Shown here: piece by piece, positions 47,201 to 57,592 of the stretch
Layout of the letters: the number at the start of each line of letters is the position of its first letter
How positions within the stretch are numbered: the stretch's first letter is position 1
Source: Pleurodeles waltl
Lineage: Eukaryota; Chordata; Amphibia; Caudata; Salamandridae
Assembly (NCBI RefSeq): GCF_031143425.1
Contig: NC_090445.1
Coordinates: forward strand, 1,583,275,013 to 1,583,339,012
DNA: 64,000 bases
Reading direction: 5' to 3'
Notes under the pieces: generated by a model
What the model saw: only the letters and a program-made list of their open reading frames with translations
Databases searched by the model: none
Told to the model about the DNA's origin: nothing
Program-made: the position numbers and the translations under genes

Positions 47201-48019
47201 CTCAGAGGAAAACGGTCCCAAACAGGGATTAAACATGTCCATTTGTGTATTTCATCCCCCTTCTGATATTATAACAAAATATTAACTAGCCCGAGACAAA
47301 TCAAACTTTCCAGAGTGGCATGCATTGTTTATATCATCCTGCTGTATAACACTAATCATCTTTCTCCCACATTAAATCACTGTGCCTTATGTACCCTAAT
47401 GCCTACGGCGCCTCAGGTTCAAGCTACTGAACACCCTACCACAACTTTAAAAAAAATTCTGTGAACCCGAACTTAATGCATAACATCTCTCTATTCTTAG
47501 TATTTTAGATCTCCATTGTTCAAATGTAGGTATAAATGCAGTAATCCATCTTTAGAAGATTGAGGACCTTGCAAACAGGCAAATGACAAATAGTTTTTTC
47601 TTATGTTCAATATGAAGATGAGGGTCCCTTGGATAACTCAATAGAATTAACTGCAGGTCTTGGGGACGTCAATGTCTACCATGTGCCTACAGTATTCCTT
47701 TATCTAGTACCAAAATTCTAGTATCTTAGGAAGGTCCAGATAATATGAGTCTAGCTACTGGACAATTTGGCTGAGCATCTAAAACACTTTAGTGAGACCT
47801 GAGGGTTTATCTTATTCAATAGATTGGAAGTCTTCCGTAGCAACCATTCAGTATAAAATTGCATCCAATGGGGGTTCGCCCCCTGACTTGGAAGAAATTA
47901 AATAAATGTATCTTCTTTCATGTGTCCTTGTGATACACATTCACTCCCTGGTCTGCTAACTACACTGTGCTTTGTTAAAAACTCCGGCTTCTTTAAAATT
48001 TAAAATTAATTGCTCTTCA

Positions 48020-48910
48020 GTACTTTACAGATCGAATTGTGCTGGACTCTATTCATTCCTTCACTAACCGTAAGCTTTTCCTGATAATTATCAGGTCCAT
48101 TTCTTTAAAAAAATGTGTAATTTGAATAAAAGAGCATTGGATTGATGCTGTTGCATATCTGATACCTGGTTCAATGTCCGTCCATGTCTTCCAGGTATCA
48201 TGATTTAAAAAGTTGCCAATGATATAATATCCATTAGTCTCCCATCTGTGAATTGTTGTTCTATCTAGAAACGGGTGGGATCCTACCCCAATGTCTGCTG
48301 ATTTAGTTAATCTATTGATAGTAGGAATCCTATAATACAGTTGTTCTTTCATTTTTATCAGCCAATGCAAAAGCTTGTATCAAACCTTTTTTGGTGATTT
48401 AGTTAAGCATAGAAAAATCATTTATCTTATACTCCAGGAGTATTACATTCTGGATGAAATTGTCAACTGGCCTCTCAGAACCTGGAAGTTGAGGAATCGA
48501 TGGGAGAGATGTGCAAAGCTTGCCATATACTTTTCCCTCAGATTAGGCAGCGCTAAACCTCCCTCTTCAGATGGCTAGATGCCTTATATAGAACACACAC
48601 TGCTATTCTGTTTTTTTTATCTATCCAAATAAATGGGTATAGCATTCCTTTTATTTCAGTAGATTGCAGGGCAAAGCTGTGAACAAAAAATTAAAAAGCA
48701 GTAGATCTGACATCCTTATCAGTGCAACTCTGCCTATTATAGCTATGGGCAGGGTTGTCCATTTAGTAAATAGAGAGTTAACCTTCTTGATTAGGGGAAC
48801 ATAGTTTAAAGGAAACACATTATCTACATCTTCTGTTGTGTAAATACCAAGATACCTCTTGGATTTCTCTATGAGAAACACAATTTCTTTCAAGAAGTTA
48901 GCGAGAAAAT
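48020..48910 (-). pseudogene. L1-like LINE ORF2 fragment
   Basis: Read on the - strand, the 80-codon frame at 48651-48893 gives RYLGIYTTEDVDNVFPLNY, then NSLFTKWTTLPI and GRVALIRMSDLLLFNF, which is the region after the reverse transcriptase core in L1-group ORF2 proteins. Downstream to about 48050, broken frames continue (SLPSIPQLPGSE, TRYQICNSINPMLF). Truncated at both ends, with several stops. Confidence 0.75.
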
Positions 48911-50035
48911 GCAGTTAGTTTTAGCATGGATTTATTGAGGCAGTTTCCAGCTAGAGAATGATGTGGAAAGGCATGAAAATGTTTCCAAGGCAGCAGACAT
49001 GAGGCTTTGGGTATTTCAGCACTGAAACCAGTAGACTATTAACTAGATACTATTGAGGACTTTCTTAAGCACATATCTGGATAAAGACCACAGAGGTTTA
49101 CAAGGAGAGCTTCTAGACTGCTGACGAAGAAGAGAGGAGGGTCTGTGCTGGAGACTGGTATAGTTTGTCAGCTTTCAAGAGCCTACACACAGACTCATAA
49201 GGTAGCAGCTTTATTGAAAGAGGTCCTGTCAGAAGGCAGAGGGTTCTGAAGGTTTGCTACCAGAACCATGCACAGAAGCAGTAAATTGCAGAGAATGCAA
49301 AAATCATTGTTGGAGTTGCAGGTACAATCAACAGTGTGATAGTGTGATAAGGTTCAGCTTCACTAGCAGGGCAGAAGATGCATCTTTGTAAAGTTGAGGC
49401 TGCCAAATATTTTATCAGGAACATTTGAGAAGAAAAATCCCCACCAAGGATCAACAGCTTGTATATTTAGAGAGGACTATAAACATATCCACCAGGGTTT
49501 TTGATTAGTATTGCAGTTGAGAAGTGACTATTTATCCCATCATACATTGTGATATAGAGTCCTTAGTGCTCACAAATAGATAGCTTTCGCCTATGAAGGG
49601 AATTTACATTGAGGTGTGGCAACTTAGATTTTGCTTCAACTGCACCTGAGTTCTTTCAGCTGTGCACCCCTTCAGCTGTGTACATATCTATTGTCACATT
49701 AGCCCAGATTCCAGGGTGGACGTTAATTGGAGCTGGAGTTACTGGGGTCAAAGTTAACAATCCTGAACAATATCCCCACCCTAATTACAACTCATTCCGA
49801 GTGTTCTGGCCTTAGATTATGGAATACAATGTTCCAACATGGCTTGCTGTTTTCAATGTTTCGGCCCGTTTCAGGGCACTTTTTCCTCCTGTGGCTCAGC
49901 AGCTGGGAAATGTTTGTGAAGAAACATTTGTTTTTTGTCCCATGTGATACTCCACAAGGTAAAACTCTAAATCTGGTGGTGTTCACCATAGGGATGCCAC
50001 TCCGCCTAATTCTGATTGAGGGCTCTAGAGTTACA
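48911..50035 (+). other. WDR31 intron 4, no gene seen
   Basis: Unassigned sequence. Overlapping frames at 49727-50188 (+) and 49792-50100 (-) have no motif. Bases 47200-48020 are likewise unassigned. Confidence 0.4.
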
Positions 50036-50484
50036 GGGCCTGATTCACAAACTGAACTTTGTAGTGCATTTGTAATGCTACAAAATATACTACAAAACAT
50101 ACTACAAAATGTAAGTGATGCCTATACCTATGTGTGCGGTTCACTGCCTCAACTGTGGAGTCTCTGCACACATAGGTACAGGCTTTAGGAGTAAATGTGG
50201 GAGGGACACAGGGCAGTAGGTGGGAAAAAGAGCAGACTTACCCCTAAATGGAATGGGATAACGGAGGAATAAGAGGGTTTACAGCCGGTCAGGGAGGTGT
50301 TTACGGAGGGACATCAAACATCCACATAAGAGTAAGCAAATTGTTTTATTCTCTGGGTGGAAACATAAAACTTACATTTTTGTGTTAAGTTTACACTCTG
50401 AGTTTGTGAATACTGAAAGTAGTAAACTTTTTCCAAAGTGTAAAATTACTCAAAAGCGTAAGCTTCCTTTGCGAATATGGTCCC
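50036..50484. mobile_element. TIR element of ~450 bp with internal hairpin
   Basis: Starts GGGCCTGATTCACAAACTG and ends with the imperfect inverted form (CTTTGCGAATATGGTCCC). Inside, 18-bp arms at 50120-50137 and 50166-50183 (GCCTATACCTATGTGTGC and its inverse with one mismatch) enclose 28 bases. A target duplication is not clear (ACA versus ATA). The rest of 50485-50934 is unassigned. Confidence 0.45.
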
Positions 50485-50934
50485 ATACTGTCAGTTCTTT
50501 ACATTTTTGACAGAGAGGAAATACAAAGGTAATTGAGAAATTTGCTGTAGATTTTCACATATTAGTGGTAAAAGGTCGGTAACCAAATTAAAAACAAATA
50601 AAGACCAAAGGAACTGTAAAGGCTTTCAGCATAGGTAGTTTCAAGTTGGGTACAATTGGGAGGTAATTCTGGAAGGGGGAATCGTAGAGAAGATGGGGGG
50701 GATTCCTTACCCTACCACTCCTCACTGAGTGTATGCTTGGGAATTTAAAGACAAAATTAATAACTAAGGCATATAAAAGATGGACATGAATGCAACCAAA
50801 AACAGTTGGAGCAGATCTTCCATTGTCAGCCTATGTCTAAAAGAATCAGCGATTTCTCTTCTGAAGAAAGGACTGCTAGATTCTATACTATGTAGGACAA
50901 AATTAAAATTGTCTGTTGATGTACTACACAATGT

Positions 50935-51920
50935 GGGTCATTACAACCCTGGCGGACGGTGTTAAAGCGGCGGTAAGACCGCCAACAGGCTGGCGGTCTT
51001 TTTTTGAGTATTATGACCATGGCGGTTACCGCCATGGTCATCCGTCACTTCTCCGTTCCGCCCGCTGGGCTGGAGACCTGGGTCTCCAGCCCGGCGGCCG
51101 TCACAATACCGCCGCCGGTATTTTGACCCGGCTTACCGCTGTGGATTTCCAGCGGTAGGAACCGCCATGAAATCCATGGCGGTAAGCACTATCAGTGCCA
51201 GGGAATTCTTTCCCTGGCACAGATAGGGGTCTCCCCCACCCTCACCCCCCCACCACTCCTGCCACCCCCTAAAGGTGGCAGGACACCCCTCCCCACCCCG
51301 ACCCCCGACATTACCTTACACATACACACCTGACACGCACGCAGGTACCACCAACACACATACACGCACACACACTGACATACATGCCAACATCCACACA
51401 CACAGTCAGACACGCACACACACATTCATACATACACGCACACATCCATACAGACATACCTACAGACATACACGCACTCATTCCCAAAACACGTAACACC
51501 CCCGCTAGCATACATGCACTCACACACTCCCTCTACATACACCCACGCACACCCCCATGCACCCACACAACACCCCGCACCCCCCTCCCCTAACGGACGA
51601 TCGACTTACCTGTTCCGTCGATCCTCCGGGAGGGGACGGGAGCCAAGGGGGCAGCTCCGCCGACACCACACCGCCAACAGAACACCGCCGTGCCGAATCA
51701 CAGGACGTGATTCGCAGGTCGGTGTTCTGTTGGCGTGGCGGTGGAGGTGGAGCAACCTCCACTTCCCCGCCTCCCGCCAGTATGGCTATTGGTGGCTCTC
51801 CGTCGAAAAAACGACAGATAGCTGCCAACCGTCATAATACGCCGAGCGGAAAACCGCCACCACTGGCGGTCTTCAGCATGGCGGTCTTGTGAAAAGACCG
51901 CCGAGGTTGTAATGACCCCC
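50935..51920. mobile_element. GC-rich TIR element, 986 bp, 5-bp target duplication
   Basis: The best preserved member of the family. The ends GGGTCATTACAACC and GGTTGTAATGACCC are perfect inverted repeats over 14 bases, then near perfect to GGCGG. AATGT flanks both sides (50930-50934 and 51921-51925). Internal palindromes are frequent, for example ATGACCATGGCGG / CCGCCATGGTCAT around 51013-51040. Bases 51310-51590 are a degenerate CA-rich simple repeat that accounts for much of the extra length over the copies at 15438 and 22715. No transposase frame. Confidence 0.8.
51310..51590 (+). repeat. CA-rich simple repeat
   Basis: Irregular ACAC, CATACA and CACGCA units with few G residues on the + strand, nested inside the TIR element. 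Six-frame translation gives spurious His/Thr-rich or Cys/Val-rich peptides. Confidence 0.8.
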
Positions 51921-51925
51921 AATGT

Positions 51926-52244
51926 GCTGAGCTGTCAGCCAAGAGTTAGGAAATGTGTTATTCTGACAGCATGCTTACCTAGAAAATCTATTACTGTCTG
52001 TTTCACTGTGTGTAATCCTCCAATAATAAAGATTACCTACAGTCACTTCATTTGTGCCTCCTAGTCCTTAAATTGGGCCATCAAAATTACTCATTCATCA
52101 AGCCAGACCTCCTGCATGCACATGATTAATGGAGCAGTTCACATTCTGTTTTATAGGGTTGACTGTAAGTCACTGATGTTAAACCACTTGTGACATTACT
52201 GATAGCAGATCCAAGAGTTATGTATCTTACTAGATTAGTGTATA
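51926..52244 (+). other. Intronic spacer before the Penelope-like tandem
   Basis: No gene or repeat recognised. It ends with ATTAGTGTATA, the flank on the 3' side (minus sense) of copy A. Confidence 0.5.
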
Positions 52245-52412
52245 GGGCAAGAATGGCCACAGCACACCGATAGTATAGTCCAATAGTGTGGCAGGGATGA
52301 GTGTCCCTTATCTTATGTTGCTATGAAGCAAAGTTGAAAGGAGTCTCAAGTCCTGTTTGTAGAGGGTGTCTTTTATTTGTAGATACTGGAAATCATTGTG
52401 TCATCAGCGTGA

Positions 52413-52460
52413 TACAGCCAACACGTGTTTCGTCACACCAGTGACTTTATCAAGGCTGCA
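52413..52460 (-). ncRNA. Hammerhead-ribozyme-like fold, copy A
   Basis: Minus-sense reading. Stem I is GCAGCC (52459-52454) with GGCTGT (52419-52414). The core strand is TTGATAA (52453-52447), where the consensus is CTGANGA. Stem II is GTCAC/GTGAC (52445-52441, 52436-52432) with loop TGGT, followed by GAAA (52431-52428). Stem III is the palindrome ACACGTGT (52428-52421), then U as the base before cleavage. This is a type I layout in which stem III can pair only between two molecules, as in minimal hammerheads reported for Penelope-like elements. Relative to consensus, C3 is U and G8 is A, and one extra A precedes stem II. Fold made by eye. Confidence 0.65.
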
Positions 52461-55118
52461 AAATGATAATTAAAACAAGAGTTTCGGCATATAGAAGTAT
52501 ATGGGCACAAAAATGTGTTTGTAGGAGAGCACGTGAAGGAGACTCCAAAAATGGTAATAATGACCAGTGAGCTATGTGTGAGGCAAAGTGGGTATTAAAA
52601 TGAAAGGTGGATAGGTGAGAGGTTAGAAAGTCTGGAAAACATAATAAGTGATAAGGACCCGAAGTGCAAGATTTGAGAAGAAGTGTGAATCACCGTGTTA
52701 TGTAATCTAGAAATAATGTGTTCAAAGGTATATGGACAGAATATAAGGTGGATAGAAACCATTATGTTACTGGAATAAGTGAGAAACGAGTGTAAGGTAA
52801 AAGGAAAGACTGAGACAAAGAGATCAGATAAGTAGAAGAGTAAAGATATAGTAATGGGGTTGAAAAGTCAAACGGAAGGACCACGTGAGTGGCTCATACC
52901 TGGGCCAGCCGGCCAGGAAGGTGCGTAACAAAGGTAAGTAATGGGGGAGCCGCGTGATCAGTTGAATGGGCTCAGGGACGTCAGTGGTGACTGAGAAAGG
53001 AGAAAACGGTAATCAGGTGAGCAAGAGTAGAGTAGAGAAAAAGCAAAAACTAAAAATTAGAAACAAAGAGGAAGAAAAAAAGGAGGAACAGAAAGTCTGG
53101 GGAAAAGGTATATACATAGTACGTAACGAGATAGTAGAGAGAAAAAGGAGCAAAAATACATACCTTCTTAGAGTGGAACTAATGAGAATATGGTTGAGTG
53201 AGAGAACATGAATGCAGACCCTGGTAAGCCTGTGGTCGGAACCTAATAAGTGTTGGATATGAGGGAAAGGGAAAAGAAAATTGAGCTATTATCAAGAAAA
53301 AGAGGGAAAATTGCACATGAGGTAATTGCTGTGTGCAGAACACGCTAAAAAGCTTGTAAGAACGGTCGTGCAAATAACGAAGACTAAAATGAAGAGAGGT
53401 CCAGTATGGTGGCAAAGTCGTCATGATTGTGAAAAGTATATTAAACAGTATCCAAAGAATATGCTAAATAATCGTTAAAAAAGGGGGGGGGGGGTTGTCG
53501 TCAGCTACGCGTAATCCCGAGAAAAGGGAAGACTTTGTGTTTAGTGAGCGAATTGGCCGTCAACCGGCGCGCACAATAATGCTGTTGAGGAGAGTATGGC
53601 GTAAAACAAACCCGAGCGCAAAGGGGCAGCGCACTAATAACGGGGAGTACTAGTTTAAATTGGGCAGGCGGTGAGACAAACAATTTAAGTAAAAAAGTGC
53701 CGCAATTGAAAACCGCAGTGCGAAAATCAGAAGGGCAGCGTTTAAAGCGCTTATATGCTGACTATTAGGTAGTAGGCAAATGTTGACAAATATCGTGAAA
53801 GAAGCCCGTGTGCACAGGGCAGCGCATTAAAATGCGGGAAGAAAGTAATGTAACTTGAAAAAGGGGCGAGGCACGGAGTGTAAGTACAAAACTGCAGCAA
53901 CTTGGAGCCGAGGTATGGAAATAAAAAGGTAGTGCTTAGTATGCTTATGGGCACATCTAGTGAGTAGTAAGATAATTTAAATTGCTGGCAAGGAAGGAGA
54001 GTTAAAAAACAAAAATAAGGTCAGTCGAGGGCTTACCTGAAGTGGCGAGGGGACGTGTGTCAACGGGCTATTTTGGACGAGTACTGGTCGGAATAGACCT
54101 GTGCTCACAGCTTAAGAAGTGCAACTGGGAGTGGCACAGAGATAGAAGAGGGGCTCAAAGTAGGAAGTGGAAACAAACGGCGGCCATCTTGAGTGTAGGA
54201 AATAACGAGAGACTAGGAGTAACTGCCAGAGAATGGTATTCAGTAGGCGAAGAGAGAGACTAAATAAAAATTATAAAATAATAAATAATAAAGAAGAGAG
54301 AGGGCGGAACCCTAGAACGGATGAAAGTAAGCGGGAACGAAACCCTTAGATGAAAGAAAAGAGTAAAAAGTAAATCGAAAGTATTAGAATGAGAAGCAAA
54401 ACGAGTTGGGAGGTGAGAGAGGACGAACATATCCTAACCAGGTGCAAGTTGGAGAGCATTGTGAAGTTAGGCTAGTAGGTAGGTAGTATGAGGTAAAACT
54501 AGGTAGAGTAGATCGTAGTAAAAAAGGCAAGGGTGGTAATGTGAGTAACATGAACGGTAGGTGACAACGGTAACCTACTAGTGACAAGGTAATTTGTGTG
54601 GGTGTAGTCAAGGAATGTAATATTGTACATATTTAGTAGATTGCAAACAAGTACAGTGATAAAACATTTTCGTTAGGTACATTGAGTGAGCAGTAACGGA
54701 ACATACGGAGATCAAGGTCATGGGGCATGGTAATCAAGTGTACCGATTGGTTATATAAAGAAATGGGATAAGTGCTGAAATATATGATAAAAAGAAAAAA
54801 CCACAACATTGTAGACATATAATACTGATACAGAGTAAACCGTGAGGTTAAACCATACAAATGTTCATTTGGAAAAAATGACCGTGAATTGTATAGAGAC
54901 CGAGGTCACGGGGCATAGTATTTACATGTGACAAGGCATGGTCTAGCTGGTGAAACAAATGAGCAGCAACGACATTGTTGACACATGTTGATAATACGTC
55001 TTGATCGACATTGTTGACACATGTTGATAATACATCTTGAACCGTGAGAGAAACACAATAAGCCATATAAGGACCTAATTATGAACCAGGCAGACCACAA
55101 AGGAGTGGGAATTACCAT
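52461..55118 (-). other. Long 3' noncoding region of copy A
   Basis: About 2.7 kb with no credible ORF on the element's strand. On the + strand it is strikingly purine-rich (52560-54500), so the element RNA would be pyrimidine-rich here. It includes a run of 12 G at 53483-53494. Bases 54396-54481 differ strongly from the matching part of copy B although the flanks are almost identical. Confidence 0.6.
54971..55042 (-). repeat. 36-bp tandem duplication in copy A
   Basis: GACATTGTTGACACATGTTG starts at 54971 and again at 55007; the units differ at only a few positions. It lies just beyond the ORF2 stop (minus sense) and is also present in copy B at 61509-61580. Confidence 0.85.
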
Positions 55119-57581
55119 TCATTTAAGGAAGTGGTGTAATTCTCGGTCCGTGTTCAGGCCTAGCTCCACTGCGCGGAGTTTTAGGATCCACTTAGCCTCG
55201 CATCTGCGTAGATCACCTGTTCTATCTCCCCATCTCGGAGAGTTGGAAACATGCGCGATGCCATGGAATCTGATGTTTAAGAGGTCTTTTTCCCCGTGCA
55301 GGTCGTTGAAGTGTATAGCAAGAGGATAGTTGGTATTGACATTCCTGATGGCTCTTACATGTTCTTGTATACGTTCTTTAAGTGGGCGTATGGAGCTTCC
55401 AATGTAGATTAAGCCACATACACAAATCAGGCAGTAAACAGTGCACTTAGTATTGCAGTTCATGAAGGTTTTGATATGGTGCTTGGTCCTGGTATTGTAA
55501 GAGAATGATGTAGTTTTATTTAGGGCCAAACGACAGGATATGCAGCAGCCACATTTGTAGAAACCATTGGGTTTTTCTGGGATCCAGCCCAGTGGGCGAG
55601 TTGGGGGGGAGGGACAGAGAAAACTAAGGCACAGAATGTTCCTGAGCGTGCGACCTCTAGTGTGTACAATATTGGGTGACACGCCCACTGAATTCTTAAG
55701 ACATGTATCCAACATTAACAAGTGCCAATGTTTTTTGAGAATGCGCAGTAATGTTTTGCTCACAGGGCTGTATTGGGTGATGAAAGAGACTGGTCGCCTG
55801 TTAGGAGAACCCCTATTGCCAGGTTCTTTGGGTTTTTTAAGCAAAAGGGTGTGTTGGTTTTTGTTGGAAATGCGCTTACTAGCTGCTGAGATAAGTTTGT
55901 TGGTGTAACCTCTAGCCTGGAAACGTTCAGTTAGGTTCTTGAGTTCCTGCCTGAAAACAGCTGTGTCAGTGCAGTTACGTCTAATCCTGACCATTTCCCC
56001 GTAAGGAATGGCCCTGATTTGTGTGAGGGGATGGGCGCTTTGTGCATGAAGAATGGAATTGCAGGCCGTGGGTTTTCTGTACAGTCTAGACATGATCTTA
56101 CTATTGGTGATGTACAACAGTAGGTCTAAGAATTCAATTTGACTGGTGTTCACTTTGTGAGTGAACACCAAGTTGAACTCATTCGTGTTAAGGTGTTCTA
56201 AGAGTTGGTGGAGGTCAGTGATGTTGCCAGTCCAGATACCAAGAATGTCATCAATGTATCTCCCCCAGTACAAGATATGTTCAGTGATATGTGTAGGACA
56301 GTCGGACCACAGATGTTTTTTCTCAAATTGGCCCATGTACAGATTCGCATATGATGGAGAAAATTTGGCTCCCATGGCAACACCCTGACATTGCCGGAAC
56401 CATTTACCGTCATGTAGGAACACATTGTTCTCAAGCACTAGTCGAGTAAGATCAAGAAGCATCTGCGTGTGTTCGTACAGCGTGGCGTCACGGCTACTAA
56501 GGGTCAGTTGGAGCATTTCTAGTCCCTTTTCCAGGGGAATTGAGGTGTAGAGAGAGCTGACGTCAAGACAGATAAACATGCAATCTTCCGTCCATTCAAT
56601 ATCCTCAAGTTGACATAACAAATCCCTAGTGTCCTGTATGTACGAGGGTAAGTTATGAACCAAGGGCTGTAAAAAAGAGTCAATGTACTCAGAAATGTGT
56701 TCCGTAGGGGATCCAATCCCCGAGATGATGGGTCTCCCAGGTGGAAAACCCCCTGGTTTGTGGACTTTGGGTAGAATGTAAATGCAAGGAGCCCTAGGCG
56801 TTTCAGTGTACAAATATTTGTATTCTGAGTCAGTTAGGAGACATTGATTCTTCCAAGCCGTTAGTTTCTTTTCGATGCGACTAGTGATGTCAGGAAGGGG
56901 GTTACCCTTTAATGTCGAGTAGGCCTGTGTGTCATTGAGTTGTCTATCAATTTCTGCAATGTAGTCGGTTCTGTTCATAATGACAACGTTGCCCCCTTTG
57001 TCTGCCTCCCTGATGACTATGTCCGTGCAGGTAGAGAGTTTGTGTAGCGCTCGAAGTTCATTGGGGTTAAGATTTTTGTAAGGTCTGTGGGTACAGATGT
57101 TGGTCTTATCCTCTAGGTTGTGGAGTTCCGTGCTGACGGCTTTATAGAAAACATCAATGTGATTGTCTGGTGGCAATATTGGTATGAATGTGGAGCTAGG
57201 TCTGAGTCCACTGTTAACGTCTAAGTTTGGTGTAATGTCAAGTTGAGTTAGTAGTATGTCAAGGCTCGGTGGTGATGACAGTGTATTGTCAAGGGAGAGG
57301 ATGGTTTGGATGTCCTGTAGGTCTCTGATAGATTGATTGCAAGTGGGTGGTGAAATAAGGGCAGTACGGTCAATGTCTGGTCTATTTTGGAAAACCTTTT
57401 TCAATTTAAGATTTCGTATGAACTTAAACAGATCTATGTGAATGTTAGTGTAATCGGGTTTTGAAGTAGGACAGAAGCCCAAACCTTTTTGCAACACATT
57501 TATTTCGTGTACAGATAGTTCCACATTAGAGAGATTCATAACCTGTACAGTATCCTCTGAAAAAGTACAGTTGTGTTCCAT
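55119..57581 (-). CDS. Penelope-like ORF2: reverse transcriptase / GIY-YIG endonuclease
   Basis: 820 codons, intact. The N-terminal part has READKGGNVVIMNRTDY (191-206) and YILPKVHKP (268-276), both typical of Penelope reverse transcriptases. RT motif A is FICLDVSSLYTSIP (336-349, Asp340), motif B QGVAMGAKFSPSYAN (399-413), motif C YIDD (442-445). A Cys cluster KCGCCISC (676-683) precedes the GIY-YIG nuclease, seen as TVYCLICVCGLIYIGSS (714-730) with RIQEH (737-741) and a likely catalytic Glu in CEAKWI (794-799). The protein would copy element RNA and nick target DNA. Its ATG lies 11 bases after the ORF1 stop in another frame, which suggests reinitiation or a bicistronic RNA. Length is usual for the group. 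Confidence 0.95.
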   Translation of the reverse strand: MEHNCTFSEDTVQVMNLSNVELSVHEINVLQKGLGFCPTSKPDYTNIHIDLFKFIRNLKLKKVFQNRPDIDRTALISPPTCNQSIRDLQDIQTILSLDNTLSSPPSLDILLTQLDITPNLDVNSGLRPSSTFIPILPPDNHIDVFYKAVSTELHNLEDKTNICTHRPYKNLNPNELRALHKLSTCTDIVIREADKGGNVVIMNRTDYIAEIDRQLNDTQAYSTLKGNPLPDITSRIEKKLTAWKNQCLLTDSEYKYLYTETPRAPCIYILPKVHKPGGFPPGRPIISGIGSPTEHISEYIDSFLQPLVHNLPSYIQDTRDLLCQLEDIEWTEDCMFICLDVSSLYTSIPLEKGLEMLQLTLSSRDATLYEHTQMLLDLTRLVLENNVFLHDGKWFRQCQGVAMGAKFSPSYANLYMGQFEKKHLWSDCPTHITEHILYWGRYIDDILGIWTGNITDLHQLLEHLNTNEFNLVFTHKVNTSQIEFLDLLLYITNSKIMSRLYRKPTACNSILHAQSAHPLTQIRAIPYGEMVRIRRNCTDTAVFRQELKNLTERFQARGYTNKLISAASKRISNKNQHTLLLKKPKEPGNRGSPNRRPVSFITQYSPVSKTLLRILKKHWHLLMLDTCLKNSVGVSPNIVHTRGRTLRNILCLSFLCPSPPTRPLGWIPEKPNGFYKCGCCISCRLALNKTTSFSYNTRTKHHIKTFMNCNTKCTVYCLICVCGLIYIGSSIRPLKERIQEHVRAIRNVNTNYPLAIHFNDLHGEKDLLNIRFHGIAHVSNSPRWGDRTGDLRRCEAKWILKLRAVELGLNTDRELHHFLK

Positions 57582-57592
57582 GGGAGGACCAT

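Noticed and set aside
51275..51593. His/Thr-rich and Cys/Val-rich peptides
   Set aside because: They are translations of the CA-rich simple repeat inside the TIR element.
52395..52412. CTGATGA on the minus strand (about 52408-52402) as the hammerhead core strand
   Set aside because: It follows stem III instead of preceding stem II, and its flanks do not pair directly next to GAAA. The TTGATAA at 52453-52447 gives contiguous stems I and II. In copy B the CTGATGA is also present but still lacks a proper stem II.
52966..53211. 81-codon frame preserved in both Penelope copies (also 59481-59726)
   Set aside because: It is conserved only because the copies are near-identical. It is antisense to the element, Lys/Glu-rich from purine composition, and has no motif.
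55567..55908. + strand frames across ORF2 (113, 75 and 82 codons) and their copy B counterparts
   Set aside because: They are shadows of the 820-codon minus-strand reading frame.
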